DNA of 64,000 bases from Fremontodendron californicum. Its lineage: Eukaryota; Streptophyta; Magnoliopsida; Malvales; Malvaceae. Below, piece by piece: positions 1-10,319 of the stretch. The notes under the pieces were generated by a model, which worked only from the letters and a program-made list of their open reading frames with translations, did no database searches and had not been told where the DNA came from. Position 1 is the first letter of the stretch; every line of letters begins with the position of its first letter. The DNA lies in NCBI GenBank assembly GCA_030761205.1, contig JAULJL010000010.1, positions 11,751,241 through 11,815,240 of the forward strand, written 5' to 3'. Position numbers and translations under genes: made by a program.

Positions 1-59
1 CAACAGAAAATAGAGGCAAACATTTAGGAAACAAGGACAAGTTTTCAGGTAAGCATCTA

Positions 60-625
60 GAATTTGGAAACGCAAATGAGCCAATTGGCTAGTGGTGTGG
101 CAAGATGGGCAGAAGAAGGATCTGAGGAACTACATGAACAACTCCCTTCCCAAACTATGATTGATCCAAAGGAGAATGTTAGTGCCATACAACTTGAGCA
201 TGAATCAAAAAATCCAAGGGAACTTTAGGTGAGAAAGAACTTGAGATGATTTACTTCTTGAAGTTAATGGAGCTTCAATTCCAAAGGAGAGTACTTCGGC
301 ACTTGAGGTAACGTTTAAGGTTCCAATTTTTACTAATGTTTCTTCTCCACCTTTTCCTAGTATATTCGCAAAGTTCATGGAGGAGGAACATGAACAATAC
401 ATGCCGAAAACCTTAAACAACTTGTTTGTGGATGTCATTCAACAAATACCAAAATATGCATCATTCCTCGATGAGCTATGCACGACAAATGATGATGGAA
501 TAATAATTGTGATGGAGAATGCATCCACTGTTGTGCACAGACAACTTTCAACAAATCGCGAAAATTCTGAAAGTCTCATGCCTAGAACAGAAGATCCTAA
601 AAAGCCAAGAAGGGGTATTGGCTAG
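60..625 (+). pseudogene. degenerate Athila-type gag-protease linker
   Basis: Translation in shifting frames gives stretches typical of the end of Athila gag. Around 77-200 there is a QLA...LPSQT...NPKENVSAI pattern, and around 340-490 a PPFPS..FAK...IQQIPKYASFLDELC pattern, which matches the IKQVPSYAKFLKDMC segment just before the protease in the gag-pro ORF at 42799-45273. Stops and frameshifts break it, and the protease, reverse transcriptase and integrase that should follow are absent. It is a relic with no likely product. The assignment rests on these conserved linker motifs. Confidence 0.65.
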
Positions 626-2383
626 GCTAAACACAATCACTCAAGTGCTAATTGGGAAGGCAGCCCAATTAATGAAGAAAATTGCCAACCTGCCAAACCA
701 GATTTGTTTTTTCTCTTTCATGCTTTGTTTTAATTTTTATATAGTGTTCTTTAGTTATTTTTCTTCTTTATTTAGTAGTTTTTTTCTCTTACATATAATT
801 CTTGCATATGGGGTGATAGCATTACATTGAGGACAATGTAAGAATTAAGTGTGGGGGGGAAGAATTTAGGATTTCTTAGTTTAGTTTCTTATTTTAGATT
901 GTCATTTTTTTAAATATAATGATGGATATTATATATTTAGTTTAGTTCAGTTTCTTAGTTTAGTGTGTTATAGTTGCTTTTAAATATAATGATGAGATAT
1001 GAATTGCATAGTTCTAACCTGGTTATTAGTGAGAAGATTTTCATGAGAATTAAGCTTGGTACTATTTTTTATGATCCAATGTTGATATGATATGTTGATT
1101 GAGAAAGAAGCATGTTTAGACTTAATATTGACTTGTATACTCATCCTTGTGAGTTTTTGAGCCTATATGATTGATGCATTATAAATATCAATCCAATTTC
1201 TTTCTTGTGTGCTCTCATGATAACATGTTTCTCTAGAACTTGCTTTAAACCATTTAAGACTATATTGATGCATGTAACTACATGGATATGATAGAGGCAT
1301 TAGGATTATGACCAGGGCCAAACAGCCATCCATATTAATGTTCCAAGAGAACATCCCCACTAGTGAGCCAATTTGAGCCTATATTGAATATGCTATTTTA
1401 TTGGTAACCACATCTCTTACCTAGCCTAAATGTACTTATATCCTTACCCTTTGTTCTAAAGATGAATTAGATTGTTTTGAGACATATTGCAAAAACAAGG
1501 ATATCTATTGAAAATTTAGGTTAGAACAAAAGATAAGTGTGGGGGAAAGAATGGCAAAAGTCAAGAGAAAAAAGAAAAAGGAATATTAAAAAAAAAAATC
1601 ATCTCTTGAAACTTTGGTTAAAGAAAAGATGTTACAAAGTTGGTTAGAATGAAACAAAGGCTCAACATGAATATTTAGCCTATGATATTATGTGCTTTAT
1701 AAGAGTTTTGAGAAGTTTTTAATTATATGATCTTAGTATGTCTCTATATTCTATGAAATCTTTTGAACCTCTGTGATATCTTTATCCTTTTATTCTTTAA
1801 CCACATTACAACCCCTTGGCCCCATTACAACCTTGAATAAAGACCTCTTGATTCATGAAGTTGCATGATCTAAGTAGTAGAGAATAGGTGGATAAGCAAG
1901 CATAGGGTAGAACTGTTTTCATGAGATTGATTGAGTATAAACACTTTACCACTACTTAAAAGAGTGAAAATCATGAGAGTATCGCATGTGAGAAGTTGAG
2001 ATTAAGTTTGAGTATGCACTATTTTGATTGAAATATGTTATGTTAATATTGGCTTAACTCAGATGATTTACATTCAAGCGTGAATTTTTGTGAAATTCTT
2101 TAAGCTATTGATTAGTTTATAAGACCTATTTAATGATTATCTCTTATTTATATTGGAAGGATTAGGAGTAATTATATTTATCATATTTTATTTTTATTTT
2201 AGTTTTTCGATGTTTGTTGGTATCGTCCTAGTAAACCCTCACGAGACTAAACTCGTCCACTAGGGACACCTAGGAGTTTAAAGGCTTGTGTCACATGCTA
2301 AGTGCCACTGTGATTTCCTACGAAAGTGGATTAGATTTTCTTATTTTGCTTTTATTTTGTTTTGCTCGAGGACTAGCAAAAAG
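626..2383 (+). other. non-coding 3' region of the Athila-like element
   Basis: No credible gene is present. The stretch begins near a small inverted repeat (ACATTG...CAATGT, about 824-838) followed by a G-rich run (about 849-858). It then runs through A/T-rich sequence shared with the LOG-carrying element (its reverse-complemented 39002-40750). The order of landmarks is the same in both, including the A-rich run at about 1588-1600 here and the long T run near 39790 there. The short ORFs in it are open only by chance. Confidence 0.6.
2225..2267 (+). other. conserved hairpin in element 3' UTR
   Basis: An outer stem (GTCCTAGT with ACTAGGGAC, one bulge) encloses an inner stem (ACGAG with CTCGT, loop ACTAAA). 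The same structure occurs with almost no change at 39132-39174 in the other Athila-type element, and the flanking sequence to about 2345 is also strongly conserved. Conservation of non-coding sequence between elements whose LTRs have diverged suggests an RNA or cis-acting role. That role is inference. Confidence 0.55.
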
Positions 2384-2400
2384 CTAAGTGTGGGGTTATT
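2384..2400 (+). promoter_or_regulatory. polypurine tract next to 3' LTR
   Basis: A purine-rich stretch containing AAGTGTGGGG lies immediately before the LTR start (TGATAAGC). This is the expected position of the plus-strand primer of a Ty3/gypsy element and resembles the tract at 39002-39014. Confidence 0.6.
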
Positions 2401-3679
2401 TGATAAGCTCATAAAATATACATTTTCTGCCTTTCTACCTTTAGTTTTTGTTACGTTTTCGTTCTTTATCTTGTTTACTTATATTATGTTTTGGAATTTT
2501 AGGTACAATAATGAGAATGAAGTCAAAAGATGTCAATAATGATGGTAAAGAGCTTACAAAATCATAATCACAAGATGGAAGAAGATTTGGGAGTCAAAAA
2601 GATCAATTTCTTAGTGCTAGATGATCAGGCAGATCTGACCTCCTGAGCTTGTTGCTAAGAAATCATTATGTTAAAGACATTATTTGAAGAAAATTCCTCT
2701 TGTCTTTTGAAGCTGACTTGAATACTTTTCCAACGATAGTTTACAAGCCTAAATCGGACAACGGATGGTCATCCAAATCAGCCGACGAAGTAAAGACAGT
2801 GCATCTGTCGCGAAAGCAAAGTCAGAAAGAAAAAACGGACAAGACAGCAAGTTGGGGCCGCGGCGCCGAGTTTCTGACCTCCAAATCCGAGAGAAACCGC
2901 AAATACAGGAAAAGTCCAAACTTACCTTATTTTGACTCCTAGCTTCCTTGAAGAGCAAGAAAGTTGATTATGTTCTTCCATAAGAATTGTTTATGATATT
3001 GTCTAGATTTGTTTAGGTTGCAGACTAGATAGATCTTGATAATTATCTATTACTAGTTTAGGAATCTTGATCCGTGTAATTGCCTTGATTTCCTATTCAT
3101 AAGTGGCAATTTGTAATTCATGATTTTGTTGGGTTTTCGGGAATTACAATGTGGAACATAACATAAGTTGAACAATCCAAGCTTACGTGTTTGTTGCTTA
3201 GATCATCCTATCTTTCTTAACATAAAGCTGTTATCAAATTGAATTTAGAGAGCTTATTCTAAGTTGTTTGATAATTAGAGATTAAATAGAGAGCTTATTC
3301 TATTTAACGACAAACTAAGGAAAGATTGGGGTAGCAGAGCTTGTTGTTATCTACGGTTGATAATTTTGATAGTTAATTGATGTTGATAAATCTGATTATT
3401 GATTCTCAATGATGTCTAGCGGTGGAGAATGAAACCTTAACCATACTTCTCTTTTATTTGATTTTTTCTTATTTATTTGTTTTTTACTTATCTTGTTTTC
3501 TTTACTTTTAATTATTTCAAAACTCCCTTTTCTTTTATTGTTCTTGATTATAAGTTTTAAACTAGTAATTTATAAACTAAAGACCAATCTCTATCGATTT
3601 GACCCTTGAATGCTACTTTACTATAATTGATCATATTAATTGCAAGGTTTAATAAAAATACACTCTTTTGAGTGCATCA
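2401..3679 (+). repeat. 3' LTR of Athila-like element
   Basis: The LTR starts TGATAA just after the polypurine tract and ends ...GTGCATCA, giving TG...CA termini and about 1,279 bp. Between 2640 and 2890 lies a moderately GC-rich segment typical of Athila LTRs. The right boundary is chosen only from the TG...CA rule and the end of element-like sequence, because the second LTR is outside the window. Confidence 0.55.
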
Positions 3680-4656
3680 TAATCATTATAATTACTTTAA
3701 AATTATCTTTTGGTAATTTTAACTGAGTTGGTGTTACTTGACTCAGTGACACCAACTCAGTTATTCCCTTTATAATAGTATAGATAAATATTAAGACTCA
3801 AATAATATTAATTCAGTTGATAAATTTATCTAAAAATCAAAATAATATTAAAACTAAAATAAATCTATGGCATTTATATATTTATTTATTTATTTATAAT
3901 AACACATGCTTTCTAACAAACTATCCGCACCTTAAAGAAGCTACTACCATACTTAAATTATTGTAACTTTTCATCTCTTTTAAAACAATTTTTTTTTCTT
4001 CAACTACCTGCATTTCAAGTAACTTATTTTTTATGTAAACCATAATTTTTATTTTTTAATTATTTTTTCATATACTATGTGTCAAAATCTAATTTATATT
4101 AATAATTAACCCCTAACTTAATTGGTATTGTCAAGTAACATCAATCTAATTAAAGACAAAAAAGTAAATAAAAAGAAAACAAAATAAAATAAAAACACTG
4201 AAAATATAATACATAAGTAATTTTTTTATCACTATAATAATATACAAAAGTACACAAAAAATAAGTCACCTTCTCCTAAAAAACTAATCTACTTATCACA
4301 ACTCTGAGCTGTTGTCATCACTTTTTTATTCACCGAAAAAAAAAAAACATATTTGTCACCATTGCTATCTTCCAACATTCAAACTTTCTTTTTTTAACTT
4401 TTACAAAAGATTTATCTACATTCAAATTTACTTTTTCACTTTATATGTTAACACCCAATCTATATAATCAAAAGGTATGTCTTTTTTTTTTTTTTTTATC
4501 TTATGTAAGCTTTTGATAAATTACATTTTAAATTTATGTGATAGATTCACAAATTTTATACTACTCCATTAACTTTATTCTTTTACTTTCTCTATTCTCT
4601 ACTTGACATAAAGTTTAATTTATTTTTCATTTATAATGTAAAATGTATTATATTAT
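3680..4656. other. AT-rich intergenic stretch with a foldback palindrome
   Basis: No gene is visible. At 3721-3762 two perfect 14-nt arms (AACTGAGTTGGTGT and its complement) flank a 14-nt loop. A diverged relative of the same palindrome lies near 4106-4150, and another at 30386-30425. The rest is A/T-rich with homopolymer runs, for example T16 near 4482-4497. Confidence 0.5.
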
Positions 4657-5095
4657 ATTATATTTTATGCATTTAGTTTTTAATAATAGTTGAACAATAA
4701 AAGAGAATACTGAAATGTTTCAATAAAAAAAATCAAATTAACTACTTGCAAATTGTCCTGTACAAAAAAGCATATGTTTGATGTCTTTTCAAGTTTCTGA
4801 CCTGTAATTATATTTACCAATGTACCCACAGAAAGTTTGGTAGCAACGTCGGGTGGAAATTGTTTCCTCTGGGCCTATTATATTATATGCATTTAGTTTT
4901 TAATAATAGTTGAACAATAAAAGACAATACTGAAATGTTTCAATAATATAATCAAATTAACTGCTTGCAAATTGTCCTGTACAAAAAACATAATATTTTA
5001 TGTCTTTTCAAGTTTCTGACCTGTAATTATATTCACCAATGTACCCACAGAAAGTATGGTAGCAATGTCGGGTGGAAATTGTTTCCTCTGGGCCA
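4657..5095. repeat. tandem duplication of about 215 bp
   Basis: Two adjacent copies, about 4667-4877 and 4888-5094, share most of their bases with small indels. Both begin at TGCATTTAGTTTTTAATAAT and end at the motif TTTCCTCTGGGCC. The duplicated segment includes the 3'-most part of the aldehyde-oxidase-like remnant, so part of that gene fragment is present twice. Confidence 0.75.
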
Positions 5096-5435
5096 TGCAT
5101 TATCAAATTCCCTCCTATATATACTACCTGAATTCGATATGAAAGCTGTAGCAATCTTTTCCATATGGTCAGCAATTCTTTTGAACACCATTTTACCTAA
5201 GTGAAATTCATATCCGTTACCTTCCTTCAGTGCTTTGATAGCTGCTCCAATTTCAAACCCTGTTTAATCTTTCCTAATGATTGAGAGCTCCGGAATATAT
5301 TTCAAATTAATCAATGTATCTTTCATATATAGCATTTTAATTCTTTGAAATAACAGGTTCCTTTGTTACCAACAAAAATCTTCATTGAGGTTCCATCATT
5401 GTTCTCATCCATTTTTAATAAGCTTTTGAAGCGGC
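4740..5435 (-). pseudogene. aldehyde oxidase-like gene fragment (FAD-binding region)
   Basis: The reverse complement translates, across several frames, into pieces like the FAD-binding domain of plant aldehyde oxidase or xanthine dehydrogenase. In order they are VGNKGTCYFKELKCY, YIPELSIIRKD, FEIGAAIKALKEG, MEKIATAFISNSGS and, after a frameshift, segments resembling the GGNL...PSDIATILL...GQKLEK region. The order matches the family. Frameshifts and stops break it, and only this central piece is present. The last part is repeated in the adjacent tandem copy (4667-4877). In a functional protein the region would bind FAD; here it is a relic. It could derive from either aldehyde oxidase or xanthine dehydrogenase, with aldehyde oxidase favoured by the wording of the motifs. 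Confidence 0.6.
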
Positions 5436-5506
5436 TCAAAATTAATTATATGACTATTTACATGGAATACATTGAACATATAAATAAGAAATATCTACAT
5501 ATATAT

Positions 5507-5776
5507 TATTGAAGTGAGCAATAATTAGTTTTGATTAAAGTTGATTCTGTGAATATTTAATTTTTTTTGTATCGTTAGATATCTCATGTAATCTGGCGGG
5601 TAATCTGGTAAGCTGATTATCTGCCTTAGATAACGTTGTTATTTTTAAATTAGTTTGTTTCTTCATGAACAGTTCCTGTATATAAGAGTGATCTTCTTGT
5701 GAATAATATAACAAGAAATTTGCCTTATTCTTTTTGTACTATCATACTCTTTCATTGTGTTTATTAGTTTTTATCA
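5507..5776 (+). repeat. copia 5' LTR
   Basis: It aligns end to end with 20589-20858. It starts TA (mutated from TG) and ends TTTTTATCA directly before the primer-binding site. Confidence 0.85.
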
Positions 5777-5789
5777 TGGTATTAGAGCC
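5777..5789 (+). promoter_or_regulatory. primer-binding site, initiator tRNA-Met type
   Basis: TGGTATTAGAGCC follows the 5' LTR without a gap. It differs by one base from TGGTATCAGAGCC, the usual plant copia site complementary to initiator tRNA-Met. Confidence 0.85.
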
Positions 5790-5833
5790 AAGATCCTAAG
5801 AAGTGATCTTTGCTAATCAGAAAACCCACGAAG

Positions 5834-6912
5834 ATGGCTACACCAACTGATTTGGTGGAGCTTGAAGCACAAGAAGAAAAGTCTACGACAGCTATTCTTG
5901 AGGACTTAACGATCAGGATGACCCAAGTCTTGATTTAAACCAGACCCATATCCAGAATCCAGTTCCAATCTATGAAACTGCTACTGCACCAATTGGTATC
6001 AAACTGAACGGTACCAACTATGCTCTATGGTTCCAAGTTATCGAGATGTATATCTCAAGAAGAGACAAAGTAGGATATATTAATGGCGATCTCCCTTAAC
6101 CGACACAAACCGATCTGACCTTCAGAAATGGAGAACAGAAAACGCAATTGTAAAGGGGTGGTTGATCAATTCTACGGATCCAACATTAATCGACAATTAT
6201 ATTCGATTTCCAACTGCTAAATAGGTATGGATTCAATTGCCACTACTTATTTTGATGGAATTGATACATCTTAGGTGTATGAGTTAAAAAGACGTGTGAC
6301 TCGAATGAGACAAGCCGGGGGATCCATTGAATCATACTACAATAGTCTTCAAGGTTTGTGGAGGAAAATTGATTTTCGTCACCCGAACCCGATTGTATGT
6401 GCTCGTGACATACAAGAATAGAATGTCTTCCTACAAGAAGATAAAGTATATACTTTCTTAGCTGGATTAAGTGACAGACTAGACAAAGTTCGAAGTGATC
6501 TACTTCGATTACAGTCGTTCCCTAAAGTAGAACAAGCCTATGCCTATGTTCAAAGGAAAGACACCAGACAAGTAGTAATGCTTGCAAACGCTGAGGTTAC
6601 AACAGGTGCTGTTATGACATCTAAAGGAATAAAGACAGGGCAGTTAACTACATTACAGATGGTCAAATCTGGATCCTCGTCTTCAAACGGTGGAAGAATA
6701 AGCGGGCCCACAAAGATCAAGGGACCAACTAACAGTGGAGAAAATGGTTGTACCCACTATTGGAACGCGAAACATACCCGTAAAACATGCTTTAAGTTAC
6801 ATGGGTATCTAGAATGGTGGAATGAGCTTAAGGTACAAAAGCAAAGAGAAGCCTCTGGGGGACAAAGACGGATAGCATTGGTGAACATAGAACCTCTATC
6901 TCTTATTCCATA
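5834..6912 (+). pseudogene. copia gag (UBN2-type) relic
   Basis: The start ATG at 5834 opens MATPTDLVELEAQE. Later frames give LNGTNYALWF...MYISRRDK, then RRVTRMRQAGGSIESYYNSL, LQEDKVYTFLAGLSDRLDKVRSDLL, and a zinc-knuckle-like segment C-HYWNAKHTRKTCFKLHGY near 6750-6810. These are the successive signatures of copia gag of the UBN2/DUF4219 type. In-frame stops (for example near 5936 and 6098) and frameshifts break it. In a live element this protein forms the virus-like particle; here it cannot be made whole. Confidence 0.85.
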
Positions 6913-6989
6913 AGGTGAACCAAAAGATGAAATAACAACCACTCTCTGTGATCAAGGTAATTATAGTTATGCACTTTTCACTTCTACTA

Positions 6990-7549
6990 GAGGTGATTAC
7001 ACAGACTTGATAGTAGATTCAGGAGTAAGAGATCACATGACTTTTTCTTCAAATTACTTGGTCGAGACTACACAACCAAGGCGGACAAGTATTGCCAATG
7101 TCAATGGAGTGACATATCCGGTCACAGGGGCTGGAATTGTGGCCTTATCATCATCTCTTTCTTTGTCAAATACTTTATTAGTACCATCTCTTGCAAATAA
7201 GATGTTATCTGTAAGTCAAGCAACTAAAGAACTAAACTGTGTAGTCTTAATGTATCCTAATTTCTATCTTTTTCAGGATATTCTCACGAAGGAGATCATT
7301 GGGCGTGGTATTAAGAGAGAGGGGTTATATTACATGGATGATTTCAGTTCTGGTCAGGCTAATAATATGCAACGCCACTCGATTGGTGCAAAGGAGAAAC
7401 AAATTTGGTTATGGCACTATCGTTTGGGACATCTATCATTCAGTTATATGAAACGTTTGTTTCCGAACTTATTTTCAGATATGCATGACTCTGACTTTAA
7501 ATGTGAGACTTGTATTTTAGCTAAAAGTCATCGTGTTCTTTTCCAATAA
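6990..7549 (+). pseudogene. copia protease and GAG-pre-integrase relic
   Basis: An open stretch from 7007 to 7549 begins LIVDSGVRDHMT, the copia aspartic-protease active site (usual form DSGATDHM). It continues through LLVPSLANKMLSVSQ and reaches the GAG-pre-integrase motif WLWHYRLGHLSFSYMKRLFP ending in CETCILAKSHR. The catalytic Asp is kept. The stop at 7547-7549 cuts it from the integrase that follows in the same polyprotein. Confidence 0.85.
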
Positions 7550-7554
7550 GTTTT

Positions 7555-8115
7555 AATAAAAAAGACATTCTGTTTGCTCTAATTCATTTTGATGTTTAGG
7601 GACCCTCCCCTATTACAATTGCCAGTGGTATTCATTAGTTTGTGACTTTTGTAGATGACTGTACTAGAATGACTTGGTTGTATTTGCTAAAGCATAAAGA
7701 TGAGGTGTTTGGTGTGTTTCAAGCATTCCATGCTATGATTGAGAATCAATTTTGTGTTAAAGTTCAGATACTCTGTTCGGATAATGGAGGGGAGTATTTA
7801 AGTCAAGAGTTTAAGATGTACTTTAAACTGAAAGGACTTCTTCATGAAACCACATGTACTCGAACTCCACAACAGAATGGGATAGCTAAAAAGAAGAACA
7901 GGCATATTTTAGAAACTGCAAGAGCCTTGTTAATTGGAGCAAATGTGCCTAGTAGATATTGGGATGATGCTGTTGTCACAGCAGTCCATCTTATGAACAA
8001 AATGCCTTCAAAAGTAATGAACAAAATGCCTTCAAATGTATTGAACTTCAAGACTCCATTACAGGCTCTATCCAATCATGTTTCCTTGCCATCAGTGATG
8101 CTTATCCCACCATGA
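7555..8115 (+). pseudogene. copia integrase core relic
   Basis: The open segment 7642-8115 has FVDDCTRMTWLYLL (first catalytic Asp) and CSDNGGEY (second Asp). The third catalytic position is altered: where copia integrases read NGVAERKNRH, this has NGIAKKKNRH, so the Glu has become Lys. A 24-nt in-frame tandem duplication at 7993-8016 and 8017-8040 repeats MNKMPSKV. Both features say the enzyme is inactive. Confidence 0.85.
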
Positions 8116-9678
8116 GTATTTGGATGTGTTGCTTTCGTTCATCTTTATAAAGATCAACAAACTAAACTTGACCCTTGTGTAATTCGATGCATCTTTGTGG
8201 GTATGGCACATGTAAGAAGGGATACCGATGCTACAATCCTTCTACAAAACGATCCTACATCACCATGGATGTTACTTTCTTGGAATCCAAAAAATATTTT
8301 TCTTCACCAGACTCTACTTCTATTCTTCAAGGGGAGACATGGTATGAAGAACAGAAGTGGTGGATTGTCCACGTTTTGAGATGATAGCTGATTCTAATAT
8401 TGGTGAGAAAGGTGGAACATAAACTTTTATTGGAAGTGGTGGAACATAAGAAATTTTTTATGAAAGTACCTCTCTCTCTCTCTCTCACGTACCTAACGAC
8501 CCATCTCCTGAGAATATCCGGGAATGTCAAGATGAGAAGATTTGCAACACAAAGGCTTCGAAAAAACTAACAGCCTCAACGCCGCGGCGCCAAGATCCCA
8601 GCGTCATGGTGTCAGATCACCCTCATCAGGGTGCAGCCTTAGTGCCACGACACCAACTTCCCAGTGCTGCGGCGCCAGACAACTCCTCTTCTATCTCCAT
8701 ATTTGAGGTGAGTTCAACCATGTTGTCTTCTAGTAATGCTTTGGATACTCCTACTGGCTATCACTTACCTTTCAGGCACAATAAAAGTAAGCCCCCAAAT
8801 CGATATTCTCATGATGTTGAAGGAAAAAGATCAAAATACCCAATAGCTAATCACGTGACCACTCAAAGATTACCTAAATTACTCAAAGCATTTGCAATCA
8901 CACTCTTTTCTTGTCATATCCCTTGTAGGGTACATGAAGCCTTAGCAGATCCTACATGGTCTCAGGCTATTCAGAATGAAATAGAGGCACTACAGAAGAA
9001 CAAAACCTGGTGTATTGTTTCTCTGCCTAAAGGAGAGAAAGTAGTTGGGTGAAAATGGGTGTTCTCCATCAAACATAAAGCAAATGGGTCTTTTGAAAGA
9101 TACAAGGCAAGGTTGGTGGCCAAAGGATATACACAGACATATGGCATAGACTCGGTAGACATTCTCACCAGTAGCCAAATTAAACATTGTCAGAGTCTTG
9201 CTATCACTGGCAGCAAACTTAGATTGGCCATTACTTCAATTTGATGTGAAGAATGCTTTCTTACATGGTAATCTTGAGGAAGAAGTTTATATGGATATTC
9301 CATCAGGATAGACTACATCATCAGCGACTGAAGGTGTTTGTAAGTTGCAGCGGGCATTGTACGGACTGAAACAGTCACCTCGAGCATGGTTTGGATGATT
9401 TAGCTCAGTAAAGAAGAAGTATGGTTTTCAAGAAAGCAACTCAAATCATACTTTGTTCTTAAAACATACAAAGGGAAAGGTAACTACTTTGTTAATCTAT
9501 GTGGATGGCATGATTATTACAGGAAATGATGGAGAGGAAATCTCCAAACTTCAGGAGTGGTTAAGCATTGAGTTCGAGATGAATAATCTTAGAGGGCTTA
9601 AATATTTTCTGGGAATCGAGGTAGCCAGGTCAAGTCAAGGTATATTTCTATCACAAAGAAAATATGTGTTAAATTTAT
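8116..9678 (+). pseudogene. copia integrase tail and reverse transcriptase relic, 5' part
   Basis: Integrase C-terminal pieces (KGYRCYNPSTKR near 8214) lead into a low-conservation linker containing a CT microsatellite (8470-8487) and a GC-rich patch (8575-8690). The reverse transcriptase follows: TWSQAIQNEIEALQKNKTW (8955), FDVKNAFLHGNLEEEVYMDIP (9240), LYGLKQSPRAWF (9358) and LLIYVDGMIITGND (9491). The catalytic YVDD box reads YVDG, a loss of the second Asp. The frame is broken several times. The gene is interrupted at 9678 by the CACTA element and resumes at 15637. Confidence 0.9.
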
Positions 9679-10090
9679 CACTACAAGAGGACAGACTTTT
9701 ACCGACAGAATATTCTGTCGGTAAAAGTCCAATTTCTGTCTGTAAAAGGTATTACCGATGAAAAATTTTGTTGGTGATATTTAAGTTAGTGATACTAATT
9801 CGATCAGTGAAAAAAAAAGTCCGTCGATAATAAAGTTTTAGCGACGAAATTTTACCGACGGAGTGTTCCGTCGGTATTGTTTTTTCACCGACGAAATATT
9901 TCTATCGTAAATTTCTACATCGATAGAATATTCTGACGAAATATTTCGTCGGTAATAGATTTACCGACGGATAGATTCCGTCGATAATATAATTACCGAC
10001 AGAAGGGTTTGGTCGGCAATATTTTATTATCGACAAAATATTCCATCGGTAAATAACCTTTATCGACGGATGATTCCGTTGGTAATTTTT
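9679..10090. repeat. CACTA left terminal and subterminal repeat block with 36-bp palindrome
   Basis: The block holds about a dozen degenerate copies of the ACCGACGGA-type motif in both orientations. Just inside the terminus, 9694-9729 is a perfect 36-bp palindrome centred on AATATT, with arms that read GACTTTTACCGACAGAAT. This places two subterminal motifs head to head at the tip. Confidence 0.85.
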
Positions 10091-10319
10091 TTTTGAAAAA
10101 AAATATTTAAAATAAATATTTGAAAAAAAAATAAATTATTTAAAAAAATTAAAAATAAAATCAAAATTTTACATAATTATACCATAAAAATAAAATGAAA
10201 TCCGTAAAATTATAAATAAAATAATATTCAAATGTATCTCTTGAATATAAAAAAAACATGCTATCATCACAAGGTACTGTTGTCATCGGCTTCACTGTCT
10301 ACCTCGAAATTGCCTCCGA
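10091..10319. other. AT-rich spacer inside CACTA
   Basis: A/T-rich sequence with A runs. No gene or repeat unit is recognisable. Confidence 0.5.

Larger units (their letters stand above)
1..3679 (+). mobile_element. Athila-like Ty3/gypsy retrotransposon, 3' portion (5' end outside window)
   Basis: This is the right-hand part of a plus-strand Ty3/gypsy element of the Athila type. In order it holds a degenerate gag/protease linker, a long non-coding 3' region, a polypurine tract and an LTR that starts TGATAA. The polymerase genes are missing between about 620 and 830. The 3' non-coding region matches, in reverse complement, the 3' region of the intact Athila-type element at 37504-46911, including a stretch of about 130 bp that is almost unchanged. 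The LTRs themselves differ, so the two are relatives rather than copies of one family. The left LTR lies outside the window, so no target-site duplication can be tested. Confidence 0.75.
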
